From the NCBI RefSeq assembly GCF_012928505.1, contig NZ_JABBJN010000021.1:1-64000 (forward strand): 64,000 nucleotides of DNA. The letters are read 5' to 3'. Positions within the stretch are counted from its first letter, which is position 1; every line of letters begins with the position of its first letter. Origin of the DNA: Achromobacter sp. Bel (GTDB lineage Bacteria > Pseudomonadota > Gammaproteobacteria > Burkholderiales > Burkholderiaceae_B). A program made the position numbers and the translations under genes. Positions 45,252-53,508 of the stretch are shown here, in pieces. A model generated the notes under the pieces. It had not been told where the DNA came from, made no database searches, and saw only the letters and a list, made by a program, of their open reading frames with translations.

Positions 45252-45315
45252 GGATGGCTCCTGGCTGGCGGGCGCGCCGCAAATGCACTAGTCCGATTCT
45301 AGGGTTGGCTCGTCT

Positions 45316-45333
45316 TTTGGCGTAGATGCCAAA
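45316..45333. promoter_or_regulatory. inverted repeat TTTGGC-N6-GCCAAA
   Basis: TTTGGCGTAGATGCCAAA has 6-bp arms and lies between the CigR-like gene and the divergent membrane-protein gene. A regulator-binding site is possible; none is identified. Confidence 0.45.
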
Positions 45334-45483
45334 CTGATAAAGATGTAAGCAGGTCTGGAGCGAATCGCTTGGCTGGGTTGCAGTCGGTGCCGGCGATGTC
45401 CGCTTTTCTTGGTATGCCGAATGCGCGAAGTGCTGGTATAACTGCGCCGCATCAGGTCAACCTCTTTCGTGCAAAGGATTCCC

Positions 45484-46245
45484 GTGTCGAACAAGCTCCC
45501 GGCAAGCCGCTATTTCGCGTTGACGGCAAGTACGCTTCGACAGGAGGGGAATCGTCTATTCAAGTCGGCGCCGTGGGCGTCTGCCGTATTCATCCTGACG
45601 TTGCCGATTGCACTGCTGTTGCCGCACTTGTCCTCGGTGTCTTCGGCGTTCTTCCTGATCGTTGTCGTGAACATGCTGGCCTTGACGCGCGTGTCGGTCG
45701 CATGGCTTCGGCAGACCGTGCTGGGCGGCCATGCGGATAATGCGGATTGGCGCTTGGGTAAACCAGAATGGAAAGCCGTTGCTTTGCTTGCCCTGCTTAT
45801 CGCGATAGGGACGGGGTTGATGTACGCCACCGCTAGAGTGCCGATCCTTATTTATTTTTCATTGGACGGCAACGCCGATAGCGTGTTCTTCGCATGCCTG
45901 TTTTTGGCGCTTGCGGCAATATGGGCGCCTGTGCTGTATGGGGTCAGCACGTTTGCGCCGAGCCTTGCGCGCGTTGCGGTATCGGGCCAGTACAACTTCT
46001 GGCGGACGCGCCAGGCGCGGCGCGTGCGTGCATGGCCGATGATGTGCATGCTGTTCCTGCTGGCGGTGTTCGTGGTGATCACAGGCGCCTTGCTGGCGAC
46101 CGCGATATCCGATATGTCCGCTACCGCGATCGGGCTTGGCTTACTGGGCATCCTGCTCTGCATCGGGTTGCTGATGATGACCACGACGATGTGCGCAGTG
46201 GCGTATCGCGAGCAGGCGGCAGGGCGCGCCGGCGCCGGGGAGTAA
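45484..46245 (+). CDS. multi-pass membrane protein of unknown function
   Basis: A 253-residue protein with about six hydrophobic segments. AAAGGA at 45473-45478 favours GTG 45484 (first residues SNKLPASRYFALTAST); GTG 45469 is an alternative. I do not recognise a family. It is convergent with the LprI-like gene. It has no close operon partner on the + strand. Confidence 0.7.
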   Translation: MSNKLPASRYFALTASTLRQEGNRLFKSAPWASAVFILTLPIALLLPHLSSVSSAFFLIVVVNMLALTRVSVAWLRQTVLGGHADNADWRLGKPEWKAVALLALLIAIGTGLMYATARVPILIYFSLDGNADSVFFACLFLALAAIWAPVLYGVSTFAPSLARVAVSGQYNFWRTRQARRVRAWPMMCMLFLLAVFVVITGALLATAISDMSATAIGLGLLGILLCIGLLMMTTTMCAVAYREQAAGRAGAGE

Positions 46246-46276
46246 TTCCCCTGGAGCGCGCCGCGCACACCGGGGA

Positions 46277-46666
46277 TTAGTCCCCCAGCAGTTCACGCAA
46301 TTCGGCGGCCCTTTGAATGTTCAACTGCATGGGGCAATAGCCGAACATCGGTGAGCCCACATAGGATGTCGCCAAGTCGCATTGCCCATTGCGATACACG
46401 AGCCATGCCTTTTGCGTTTGCTCGAGCTTGTCGGCATCTTCCGCCGATTGCTGCGCCAGGCGCGCATGCAGTTTTCCGTACAGCGCGTTGATTTCCGCTT
46501 TGACCGACGCCGATACGGTACTGGAGCAATTCAGTACCGAGGTATTGTTGGTGGCGCCGGCTTCCGACAGGCAGCGGTCGTATTGCGCGGCGTAATCTTT
46601 CGCGCCCGCGGCGTGGGTGGCGGTCGCCATCAGCATCAGGGCAAGGGCGGTCAGCGGGCGGATCAT
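46277..46666 (-). CDS. LprI/DUF1311-family periplasmic protein
   Basis: A 129-residue exported protein. Sec signal MIRPLTALALMLMATATHAAG; four cysteines likely form disulfides (YDRCLSEAG, LNCSSTV, GQCDLA, FGYCPM). This matches the DUF1311 lysozyme-inhibitor-like LprI group, which is broadly distributed and has a described lysozyme-inhibitor member in mycobacteria. The role here is uncertain. Confidence 0.82.
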   Translation of the reverse strand: MIRPLTALALMLMATATHAAGAKDYAAQYDRCLSEAGATNNTSVLNCSSTVSASVKAEINALYGKLHARLAQQSAEDADKLEQTQKAWLVYRNGQCDLATSYVGSPMFGYCPMQLNIQRAAELRELLGD

Positions 46667-46786
46667 GGGCGTGGGGTGGGATGAAGTTGCGCTGAGCGCC
46701 AGTTTCTCATGAGCCAGAGATGTTGTGTGGGGGCAGGGTTATATTGGTTGCTTCGCCCTTCCTTCCAACGCCTGACGTCATCCACC

Positions 46787-47587
46787 ATGGCTTCCATGCA
46801 TCAGATCAAATCCGGCCGCGCCCTGTTGGCCGCGGAAGTTGTTGGTACCGGAGATCCAGTCATTTTCCTGCACGCGGCTATTTGTGACCGCCGGATGTGG
46901 TGGGCGCAGATGGCCACCGTTGGCGCGACGCATCAGGCCATTGCCTACGACCGTCGCGGATTCGGCCAGACGTGTGCAGAAACAGAGGACCATTCTGCCG
47001 TTGGCGATTTGTTGGCGGTGATGGATGCCTTCGCACACGGTAGGCCGGTGACGCTGGTGGCGTGCTCTCAAGGGGGGCGCATCGCGCTGGATACGACGCT
47101 GCAGCATCCTTCCCGGGTTCGTCGCCTGGCGCTGATTGCACCCACGGTGCCGGGGGCGCCGGAGGCGGCGTACCCGCCCGGCGTCCAGGCGCAAATGGCG
47201 GCGTTGAAGCAGGCCGAAGTCAGTGGGGACCTGGACGGAGTGAATGCGATGAAGGCGCATCTGTTTTTGGACGGGCCGCAGCAAGCCGAAGGACGGGTTG
47301 GGGGCGCGGCCAGGCAGCTGTTCCTGGATATGCATGGCACCGCGCTTCGATCGACGCCGGCGGGGCTGAGTCTGGACACGCTCGATACGTTTCGCCGACT
47401 GGTGGAGATCACTGCGCCGACGCTGGTGATGTGGGGAGATTTCGACTTTCCCCACATCCAGGAGCGGTCACGGCGAGTGTCGACGCTGATCAGGGGCGGC
47501 GTCGGGCAGGAAGTGCCTGGCGTCGCCCACCTGCCCAGCCTGGATCAACCCGAAGCGATCTCGCGCCTGCTGGCGGATTTCATTTAA
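46787..47587 (+). CDS. alpha/beta-hydrolase
   Basis: A 266-residue soluble hydrolase. The core has HAAICDRRMWWAQM (oxyanion region), nucleophile Ser in VACSQGGRIAL, the acid in MWGDFDFPHI and catalytic His in GVAHLPSLDQPE. The first Gly of the usual GxSxG is replaced by Ala or Cys. ATG 46787 (MASMHQI) is chosen; an upstream in-frame start would add a hydrophobic tail. The substrate is unknown. Confidence 0.85.
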   Translation: MASMHQIKSGRALLAAEVVGTGDPVIFLHAAICDRRMWWAQMATVGATHQAIAYDRRGFGQTCAETEDHSAVGDLLAVMDAFAHGRPVTLVACSQGGRIALDTTLQHPSRVRRLALIAPTVPGAPEAAYPPGVQAQMAALKQAEVSGDLDGVNAMKAHLFLDGPQQAEGRVGGAARQLFLDMHGTALRSTPAGLSLDTLDTFRRLVEITAPTLVMWGDFDFPHIQERSRRVSTLIRGGVGQEVPGVAHLPSLDQPEAISRLLADFI

Positions 47588-47973
47588 CGCCGCCTGGTCG
47601 CCTTGCGCGGGGCAGGCGGCAGCGGATCGCCGACGTGGCTGGCCAGCCAGTGTTCGATCTTGTCGTCACGGCGGGCGGCCCAGTCGCGGCCGATTTCCAG
47701 CACGAGCATATTGCGGGTATCGCCGTAGTCCTGGCCCGGTTCCTTCTGGAACATTTCGCGCCAGATGTCCGAGGCGACCAGGTCTGTCGTCAACAGGACG
47801 CCAATGCCTTTGGCGTCGATCCACAACGGGGCGGCGCGCTCGTCGACGTGTTTCTTCAGGTTTTCAAGCAGCTTCTGGGCGAGCGAGGCGTTGTCTTTCG
47901 ATGCCGCGATCAGGACCAGATATTGCCGGTGATCGCTGGAGGGTTCGTCGGAGTCGCCAAAAGGGTTTTCCAT
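47584..47973 (-). CDS. small protein of unknown function
   Basis: A 129-residue soluble protein. AAAGGAA lies 8 bp before the ATG at 47973 (MENPFGDSDEPS). It overlaps the convergent hydrolase stop by 4 bp. The C-terminus is basic (RKATRRR). I do not recognise a family. Confidence 0.7.
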   Translation of the reverse strand: MENPFGDSDEPSSDHRQYLVLIAASKDNASLAQKLLENLKKHVDERAAPLWIDAKGIGVLLTTDLVASDIWREMFQKEPGQDYGDTRNMLVLEIGRDWAARRDDKIEHWLASHVGDPLPPAPRKATRRR

Positions 47974-48153
47974 GGTGCATTCCTTTCGGGGTAAGCGGGC
48001 ATTGGGGCGCGAATGCGTCCTGGGGGGACAGGTTACTCGACCCGGGCGCTGCGCCGTGCTGTTATGGCGAAAGTTATGCCGTTCTGTGCCTGTCGCACGG
48101 TGGCTGCGCCCTTGCATACTGCATCCTTCCCTTTCGGACACAGAGAAGCTTGC

Positions 48154-49068
48154 ATGCGCTACCGATACGTCACTGCCGATGTTTTCACCACTCAGCCCTA
48201 TAGCGGCAACCCGTTGGCGGTTGTGCTGGACGCCCAGGGGCTGGATAGCGCGCAGATGCAGCGCATCGCGCGTGAATTCAATTATTCGGAAACCAGCTTC
48301 GTGCTGCCGCCCAAAGACCCGGCGCATACCGCCTGGGTGCGCATCTTCACGCCTGACCGCGAGGTGCCTTTCGCGGGGCATCCCAATGTGGGCACCGCGG
48401 TCGTGCTGGCGCGTGACATGATCGCCGCCGGACGCCCTGCGCCGGATGCCTTCGTTTTTGAAGAGGCGGCGGGCTTGGTGCGGATTTCGCTTGCGACGGG
48501 CGCGAGGGGCGTGGAGGGCGTCGAGTTGCTGGCGCCGCAGGCGTTGTCCCGCGCCAGCGAGGCGCCGGCGGCCGCGGTGGCCCGGGCGTTGAAGTTGGAT
48601 CCCGCCGACATCGACACGTCGACGCACGCGCCCCAGGTGGTCTCGGTGGGGCTGATCTTTCTGGTCGTGCAGTTGCGCAGCCGCGATGCGCTGCGCCGTG
48701 CGGCGCCGGACGCCGATGGCTATGCGGCGTTGCTGCCGCTGGACGGCGCGAAGTCCATCTATGCCTATACGACGGACACGACCGGCGACACCGTGGATGC
48801 GCCGACGGACATCCAGGCCCGGATGTTTACCGGCCGCATGACCGAAGACCCGGCCACCGGCAGCGCGACGGCGGCCATGACGGCGTTGCGCGCGGCGTTG
48901 CGTGGCGACGGCATGTTGCGGCTGCGCGTGGGGCAGGGCGTGGACATGGGCCGCGCCAGCCTGTTGCTGGCACACGCAGAGCCTCGCGCCGATGGCGTCT
49001 GGGCAGGCGTGGCGGGCCAGGCGGTCATCGTCATGGAAGGGATGCTGCCTGCGCCCGAAGCGTCTTGA
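48154..49068 (+). CDS. PhzF-family isomerase
   Basis: A 304-residue protein of the PhzF/YddE fold with two similar halves. Motifs: TTQPYSGNPLAVVLD, the catalytic Glu46 in FNYSETSFV, DREVPFAGHPNVGTA and DPATGSATAAMTAL. PhzF itself makes a phenazine precursor, but most homologues are isomerases of unknown substrate. No phenazine genes are adjacent. ATG 48154 gives the typical MRYRYVTADVF start. Confidence 0.9.
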   Translation: MRYRYVTADVFTTQPYSGNPLAVVLDAQGLDSAQMQRIAREFNYSETSFVLPPKDPAHTAWVRIFTPDREVPFAGHPNVGTAVVLARDMIAAGRPAPDAFVFEEAAGLVRISLATGARGVEGVELLAPQALSRASEAPAAAVARALKLDPADIDTSTHAPQVVSVGLIFLVVQLRSRDALRRAAPDADGYAALLPLDGAKSIYAYTTDTTGDTVDAPTDIQARMFTGRMTEDPATGSATAAMTALRAALRGDGMLRLRVGQGVDMGRASLLLAHAEPRADGVWAGVAGQAVIVMEGMLPAPEAS

Positions 49069-49091
49069 TGGGATCAGGCGGGGGGGCGGTA

Positions 49092-49121
49092 TTGCCTGTC
49101 GGGCAGGGGCTCGTGTATGCT
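49092..49121 (+). promoter_or_regulatory. promoter of a candidate leader or small RNA
   Basis: TTGCCT (49092-49097) and TATGCT (49116-49121) are 18 bp apart, giving a predicted start near 49128. Confidence 0.55.
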
Positions 49122-49128
49122 CATTCGC

Positions 49129-49197
49129 ATGAACGCAATGCACTCAGCGCCGGCATGCCGCGCAGATAACCGACGAATCACTCGACGTCTACGTTGA
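49129..49197 (+). CDS. candidate leaderless Arg-rich small ORF (22 residues)
   Basis: ATG at 49129 starts at or within one base of the predicted transcript start and runs to TGA at 49195. Six of the last twelve sense codons are Arg. It is followed by a hairpin and a terminator before the GNAT gene, a layout that fits either an attenuator leader peptide or part of a small RNA. Confidence 0.4.
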   Translation: MNAMHSAPACRADNRRITRRLR

Positions 49198-49215
49198 GTG
49201 GCAAGTCACGTTCAG

Positions 49216-49233
49216 GCGCTGAGTTCTCAGCGC
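49216..49233 (+). other. hairpin in the 49.1-kb leader
   Basis: GCGCTGAG-TT-CTCAGCGC is a perfect 8-bp inverted repeat. TTCAGG just before it (49211-49216) can also pair with CCTGAA at 49239-49244, extending the stem. Confidence 0.65.
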
Positions 49234-49242
49234 TTCATCCTG

Positions 49243-49271
49243 AAGGCCACGATACCCCTCGTGGCCTTTTT
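49243..49271 (+). terminator. terminator upstream of the GNAT gene
   Basis: AAGGCCACGA pairs with TCGTGGCCTT, loop TACCCC, followed by a T tract. It lies after the small ORF and before the acetyltransferase, so it can end a small RNA of about 140 nt. Confidence 0.9.
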
Positions 49272-49351
49272 GCTTGTGTTTTCCCGATTTTTTGTTGTCG
49301 CTCGCGAGGCGTATCGCAAGGCCTTCGTTTCCCTCATCCCAGGAACGAAGC

Positions 49352-49786
49352 ATGACCCATCAAGACCTTTCCATTCGCCCTTATCATCCCGCCGACGAGT
49401 CCGCCATCGTGCAGCTATGGCGCGATTGCGGCCTGACGCGGCCGTGGAACGATCCAGTGAAAGACATCGCTCGCAAGCTCACCGTGCAGTCCGACCTGTT
49501 TCTGGTGGGCGAAGCGGACGGCGAGATCGTGGGCACGCTGATGGGCGGTTATGACGGCCATCGCGGCTGGATCAACTATCTTGCCGTATCGCCCGCGCAT
49601 CAACGGCGTGGCTACGCCACCGTGCTGATGCGCGCGGTGGAGCGCAAACTGTTGGAGATGGGGTGCCCCAAGATCAATCTCTTGATCCGTTCGGGCAACG
49701 TCGCGGTGCAGGGCTTTTACGAGTCGCTGGGCTTCTCGTGCGACGAGGTGATCAGCCTGGGCAAGCGCTTGATCCCGGATCTTTGA
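49352..49786 (+). CDS. GNAT-family N-acetyltransferase (YpeA-like)
   Basis: A 144-residue acetyltransferase. The acetyl-CoA motif is VSPAHQRRGYATVLMRAVERKLLEMG, with SGNVAVQGFYESLGF at the C-terminus. YIRPYHPADE-like start (IRPYHPADESAIVQLWRDCGL) is typical of YpeA. ATG 49352 follows AGGAACG. The substrate is unknown. Confidence 0.9.
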   Translation: MTHQDLSIRPYHPADESAIVQLWRDCGLTRPWNDPVKDIARKLTVQSDLFLVGEADGEIVGTLMGGYDGHRGWINYLAVSPAHQRRGYATVLMRAVERKLLEMGCPKINLLIRSGNVAVQGFYESLGFSCDEVISLGKRLIPDL

Positions 49787-49858
49787 ACTGAACGGATCCG
49801 GCACGCGCTGGTGCCGGACCTGTTCAGGTGCGTGGCAGCACGCTGCCGGCGGTTCGGC

Positions 49859-50812
49859 TTAGATCGCGACCGTCAGGTACACGGCTTCGCGGCCGACGAT
49901 CGGCATGCGGGTTGGCATGAAGATCGTGCAGTTGTCGCACGGCGAGCGGATTTCTTCGGTGCCGTTCATGGCGATCAGCTCGTCTTTGTCGAAGGTCTCG
50001 AAGCCGATGACCGGGCGGGTGAAATGGAAGTCTTCGGACTTCACCATATGGACTTCCAGCAGTCGGTACCGCTGCGGCGCCGGCGGCGGCGTGGCGTCCG
50101 CTGGAGCGTCGATCAGGCCGGTGTGCGCCAGGAACCGCAGTGTGACGTCGGTGGCAAGTTCGGCGGCGGACTTGGCGAAATGCTGTCCGCATTCCACCAC
50201 CAGTGAACCGCCGCTATCGGACAGCGGGTCGCCGTGATGGCCGTAGCCCATGACGCCCGTGCCCGGGAATTTGTGCTGCGGCATGACCAGGTGCACCAGC
50301 GGCGCGCCGACAGCGGCGGCCAGCGCGGTGTTGCGGTCCATCTCGTTATAGACCCAGAAGGGCTGCACCGGCGCGCGGGTCGAATGGATGTCCAGCACGA
50401 AGTCGGCGGCGTCCAGCACCGGGCGCAGTTCGCGGGCGCGGCGCAGTTCCGGGCTGTCTTCGGTGCCGTCCAGCATGGCGGCCGACCAGATGCGGTTCAG
50501 GTTGTGCACCAGTTGGCGGTTTTCGTAGGGCTGGTCGATGTCGAACGCCTCGTAGGCTTCGACGTGGGCGAAGCTGACTGTCAGCGTGCCGATCTTTGGC
50601 CGCACCCCGGTGTCCAGCAGATGGGTCGCGGCGACCATGCCACAGATTTCGTTGCCGTGGGTGATGGCGTTGATCAGCACATGCGGGCCGGGCACGCCCG
50701 ACTCGAAGCGATGGACGTAAGGGATGCCGGTGTTGCCCTCCCGGTAGGCCGAGAGGTCGCGAGGCAGGACTTCAAGCGGAGCGGTGTCGGGTTCGAAAGC
50801 AGGATTTTGCAT
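49859..50812 (-). CDS. M14-like succinylglutamate desuccinylase/aspartoacylase family protein
   Basis: A 317-residue zinc-dependent amidohydrolase. Zinc ligands are the HGNE motif in NAITHGNEICGM (His about residue 52) and His in FVLDIHST; the catalytic Glu is in GGSLVVECGQ. It hydrolyses N-acyl amino acids or similar amides. It is followed by a Bug-type receptor (10 bp), so uptake and hydrolysis are probably linked. The acyl substrate is not known. Confidence 0.88.
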   Translation of the reverse strand: MQNPAFEPDTAPLEVLPRDLSAYREGNTGIPYVHRFESGVPGPHVLINAITHGNEICGMVAATHLLDTGVRPKIGTLTVSFAHVEAYEAFDIDQPYENRQLVHNLNRIWSAAMLDGTEDSPELRRARELRPVLDAADFVLDIHSTRAPVQPFWVYNEMDRNTALAAAVGAPLVHLVMPQHKFPGTGVMGYGHHGDPLSDSGGSLVVECGQHFAKSAAELATDVTLRFLAHTGLIDAPADATPPPAPQRYRLLEVHMVKSEDFHFTRPVIGFETFDKDELIAMNGTEEIRSPCDNCTIFMPTRMPIVGREAVYLTVAI

Positions 50813-50822
50813 GGGATGGGGC

Positions 50823-51821
50823 CTATTCGGGGCGGATGCCGGCGCGGTCGATCAGGTCTTTATACAGCGCCAGGCGTTCGGTCATCATGGTGGTGAACTG
50901 TTGCGGGGTCTGGTTTTCGGGTGGCAGGGCGCCGGCCTTCTCCAGTGCTTGCGGCATGCCGTTCTGGCTGGCGGCGGTACGCACGGCGCCAAGCAAGGTC
51001 TGGACGATATCGTCCGGCGTGCCGGCCGGGGCGGCCAGGCCGATCCACGACATGGCGTTCAACACCGGATAACCCAATTCAGCGAAGGTCGGCACGTCGG
51101 GCAGGGCATCCAGGCGCTTGGGCGCGGCCACGGCCAGGGCGCGCATCTTGCCGACCTGGATGTGGGGCAGGAAGGGCGCCAGGTTGTCCAGCGCGAATTG
51201 CGCCTGGTTGGACAGCAGGGCGTTGATCAGGGGCGCGCCGCCGCGGTAAGGCACGTGCATGGCCTGGACCTGCAGGGTGTTCTTGAACAGCTCGGCGTTG
51301 AGCTGCCCCATGCTGCCGATGCCAGCCGTGGCATAGTGCAGTTCGTCGGGACGGGCCTTCAGCAAAGCCACGAATTCGGCCAGGGTCTTGGCCGGTACGT
51401 CGATGTTCGTCACCAGCACGTTCGGCGTGCGCGACAACTGCGAGATCGAGGTGAAATCCTTGATCGGGTCGTAGCCCAGATCGGTGCGCATCAGCGGATT
51501 GGCCAAGTGCGAGCTTTGCGACGAGGCGACCAGCGTGTAGCCGTCCGGCTTGGCACGCGCCACGCGCTGGCTGCCGATGGCGCCGCCAGCGCCATCACGG
51601 TTTTCGATGATGACCGTCGTGCCCAGCGCTTTGCCCAGTGCCTCCGCGTAGATGCGGCCGATGAGGTCGACGGATCCGCCTGCAGGGAAGGGCACGACCA
51701 GCGTAATGGGTCGGGAAGGGTAGGCGTTGGCCCGTGCGGCCAGGGGCAGGACGGCTGCGCCCAGGCCGGCAAGGACAAGGCTGCGGCGCGTCAGGGACGG
51801 CGCAGCGGAGGGGTGCTTCAT
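50823..51821 (-). CDS. tripartite-tricarboxylate (Bug) substrate-binding protein
   Basis: A 332-residue periplasmic receptor. The signal MKHPSAAPSLTRRSLVLAGLGAAVLPLAARA contains RRS, so Tat or Sec export is possible. Family motifs: YPSRPITLVVPFPAGGSVDLIGRI (residues 32-55), HYATAGIGSMGQLNAELF and VPYRGGAPLINALLS. It has no adjacent membrane components. It is divergent from an RpiR-type regulator. Confidence 0.93.
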   Translation of the reverse strand: MKHPSAAPSLTRRSLVLAGLGAAVLPLAARANAYPSRPITLVVPFPAGGSVDLIGRIYAEALGKALGTTVIIENRDGAGGAIGSQRVARAKPDGYTLVASSQSSHLANPLMRTDLGYDPIKDFTSISQLSRTPNVLVTNIDVPAKTLAEFVALLKARPDELHYATAGIGSMGQLNAELFKNTLQVQAMHVPYRGGAPLINALLSNQAQFALDNLAPFLPHIQVGKMRALAVAAPKRLDALPDVPTFAELGYPVLNAMSWIGLAAPAGTPDDIVQTLLGAVRTAASQNGMPQALEKAGALPPENQTPQQFTTMMTERLALYKDLIDRAGIRPE

Positions 51822-51858
51822 GACGCTCTCTTGTGGTTGAAGTCAGATTGGTCTATTT

Positions 51859-51874
51859 TGCAATATAGATTGCA
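51859..51874. promoter_or_regulatory. candidate RpiR operator, copy 1
   Basis: TGCAAT-ATAG-ATTGCA is a perfect 6-bp inverted repeat with a 4-bp spacer. It lies between the divergent receptor and regulator genes. Confidence 0.78.
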
Positions 51875-51889
51875 GAGTCAAATATAAGA

Positions 51890-51905
51890 TGCAATGAATA
51901 TTGTG
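51890..51905. promoter_or_regulatory. candidate RpiR operator, copy 2
   Basis: TGCAAT-GAAT-ATTGTG repeats the first site with two mismatches in the right arm. The copies are 31 bp apart, about three DNA turns, which favours cooperative binding on one face. Confidence 0.7.
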
Positions 51906-51954
51906 GAATTTGGGGTTATCACCTAGTGCCGCCTCTTGCGGAATCGCTGCCATC

Positions 51955-52833
51955 ATGAATCTGAATCAACGCATCGCTACGTACGCCAAGAAACTCAGCA
52001 AGACCGAAAGCCTGCTGGTCGAAGAAATGCAGGCGCGTTACCCGCAAAGCCTGCTGGAATCGGCGACCGCGCTGGCCAAGCGCATGGGCACCAGCGCGTC
52101 CACCGTCGTCCGCTTGTTGGCCAAGCTGGGCTATGACAGCTATGCGCAGGCGCAGATGGAGGCACGCTCGGAAGTGACGGCGCGCCTGGCGTCGCCGGGC
52201 GAACGCGCGGATGCGGTCAGCGGCGACAACCTGTCGGCGCGCGCCTGCCTGCACAACGCGTTGCTGCACGATCAGCACAACCTGCAAGAGACGTTCGCGG
52301 CGATCGATGTGGGGGCGTTCGAAGGCGCGGTGCGCCTGCTGACGCAGCGCAAGGCGCGCGTGCATGTGCTCGGCCTGCGCCAGGCGGCGCCATTGGCCAG
52401 CCATGTGGCGCTTTACCTGAACCTGTGCCTGCCGGGCGTCAGGCCGATGGGCGGGGCGGGGCCGATGTTCCTGGAGGATCAGCTGCTGTGGATCGGCGCC
52501 GACGATGTGTTGCTGGCGTTCACGTTCAGGCGGTACTCGGTTGCCACGGCGAATGCGGTGAAGGTCTTCAGGCAGCGCGGCGGCAAGGTCGTGTTGGTCA
52601 CGGATGCGGCGTCGGCGCCTGCGGCCGCCTCAGCGCACCATGTGCTGGTTGCGCGCAGTTCCAGCGCGTCTCCGTTCGATTCCTATACGGCCGCGTTCTC
52701 GGTGTGCAACGCGTTGCTGGCCGCCGTCGCGCAGCGCTGCCGCAAAGCGCTGGGCGCGGCGTTGGAGCGGGGGGAAGACCTGTGGGAGTCGAAGTGGATC
52801 CGGCCGCCGGGCGAGGGTTCGGCGCCGAAGTAA
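51955..52833 (+). CDS. RpiR/MurR-family transcriptional regulator
   Basis: A 292-residue regulator. N-terminal HTH-6 domain (RIATYAKKLSKTESLLVEEMQARYPQSLLESATALAKRMGTSASTVVRLLAKLGYDSYA, residues 6-65) and a C-terminal sugar-isomerase (SIS) domain around RVHVLGLRQAAPLASHVALYL. The family responds to phosphosugars or related compounds. ATG 51955 is preferred; an earlier in-frame start adds 18 unlikely residues. It is divergent from the Bug receptor and has two operator-like repeats upstream. Confidence 0.93.
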   Translation: MNLNQRIATYAKKLSKTESLLVEEMQARYPQSLLESATALAKRMGTSASTVVRLLAKLGYDSYAQAQMEARSEVTARLASPGERADAVSGDNLSARACLHNALLHDQHNLQETFAAIDVGAFEGAVRLLTQRKARVHVLGLRQAAPLASHVALYLNLCLPGVRPMGGAGPMFLEDQLLWIGADDVLLAFTFRRYSVATANAVKVFRQRGGKVVLVTDAASAPAAASAHHVLVARSSSASPFDSYTAAFSVCNALLAAVAQRCRKALGAALERGEDLWESKWIRPPGEGSAPK

Positions 52834-53036
52834 GCGTGTCGGGCCCTCGTTCATCGCCATCCGGAAAAATGCGCCATCCGCGCAAAAAGGCCCGATTTCT
52901 CGTGTTTTTTGCCCCCTGCAAGATGTACCTGCACTACCCAGACTAGTGCGTCATAACCCGTTGAAAGGACTGCTTTTCAAGCGCTTTTATTTTTGGCATA
53001 TTGCGCCCGGATACATCCATTTCAGGAGCAATAAGC
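52834..53036. other. intergenic region without a recognised gene
   Basis: About 200 bp, AT-rich after 52930. A weak TTGAAA (52963) and TTTTAT pair may be the promoter for the next small gene. Nothing else is supported. Confidence 0.4.
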
Positions 53037-53291
53037 ATGAGCGTGTGGCCCCAGCGCCATATCGATGGTTTTCAAGTGGGATGCGAGATCGTGAGCCTGG
53101 ACGCCGGCGTACTGGCCATCGAAGTGACGGTGCGGCGCTCGGGCGCCGGCGATTTCCAGCAGCGCTGGTCGTTGCCCAGATTCGTGACGTTCGCCGATGC
53201 GGCGGTGGCCCGGCGCCATGCTGAACTGGTGCTTTCGGGGATTGTTTCGGTGGACAAGGCGACGGGCGAGCCCCGTTATGGCATTCTATAA
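53037..53291 (+). CDS. small conserved-looking protein of unknown function
   Basis: An 84-residue protein (MSVWPQRHIDGFQVGCEIVSLDAG). CAGGAGC lies 8 bp before ATG 53037. It has no signal peptide or recognised motif. I do not recognise a family. Confidence 0.6.
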   Translation: MSVWPQRHIDGFQVGCEIVSLDAGVLAIEVTVRRSGAGDFQQRWSLPRFVTFADAAVARRHAELVLSGIVSVDKATGEPRYGIL

Positions 53292-53449
53292 GGGCGCGGT
53301 CCCCGGCAGTCGCCCTGCCATTGCCTACCAAATGTTGCTGGTCTTCGACAGCGTCGTTTGGGCTGGCAGGCGCATGGCGCTTGAACAGGGTTCGCGTTAA
53401 AGAAAGCGGCAACAGGTAGGTTTTGTTTCGTTTATCACAATCGCGTGCC

Positions 53450-53477
53450 TTGTACAGACAGGTTTGGCCGGTACAGT
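53450..53477 (+). promoter_or_regulatory. promoter of the YSC84-type lipoprotein
   Basis: TTGTAC (53450-53455) and TACAGT (53472-53477) are 16 bp apart, 31 bp before the start codon. Confidence 0.6.
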
Positions 53478-53508
53478 GGTAGCGGAAGACAACAAAAAGG
53501 AGAGTTCC

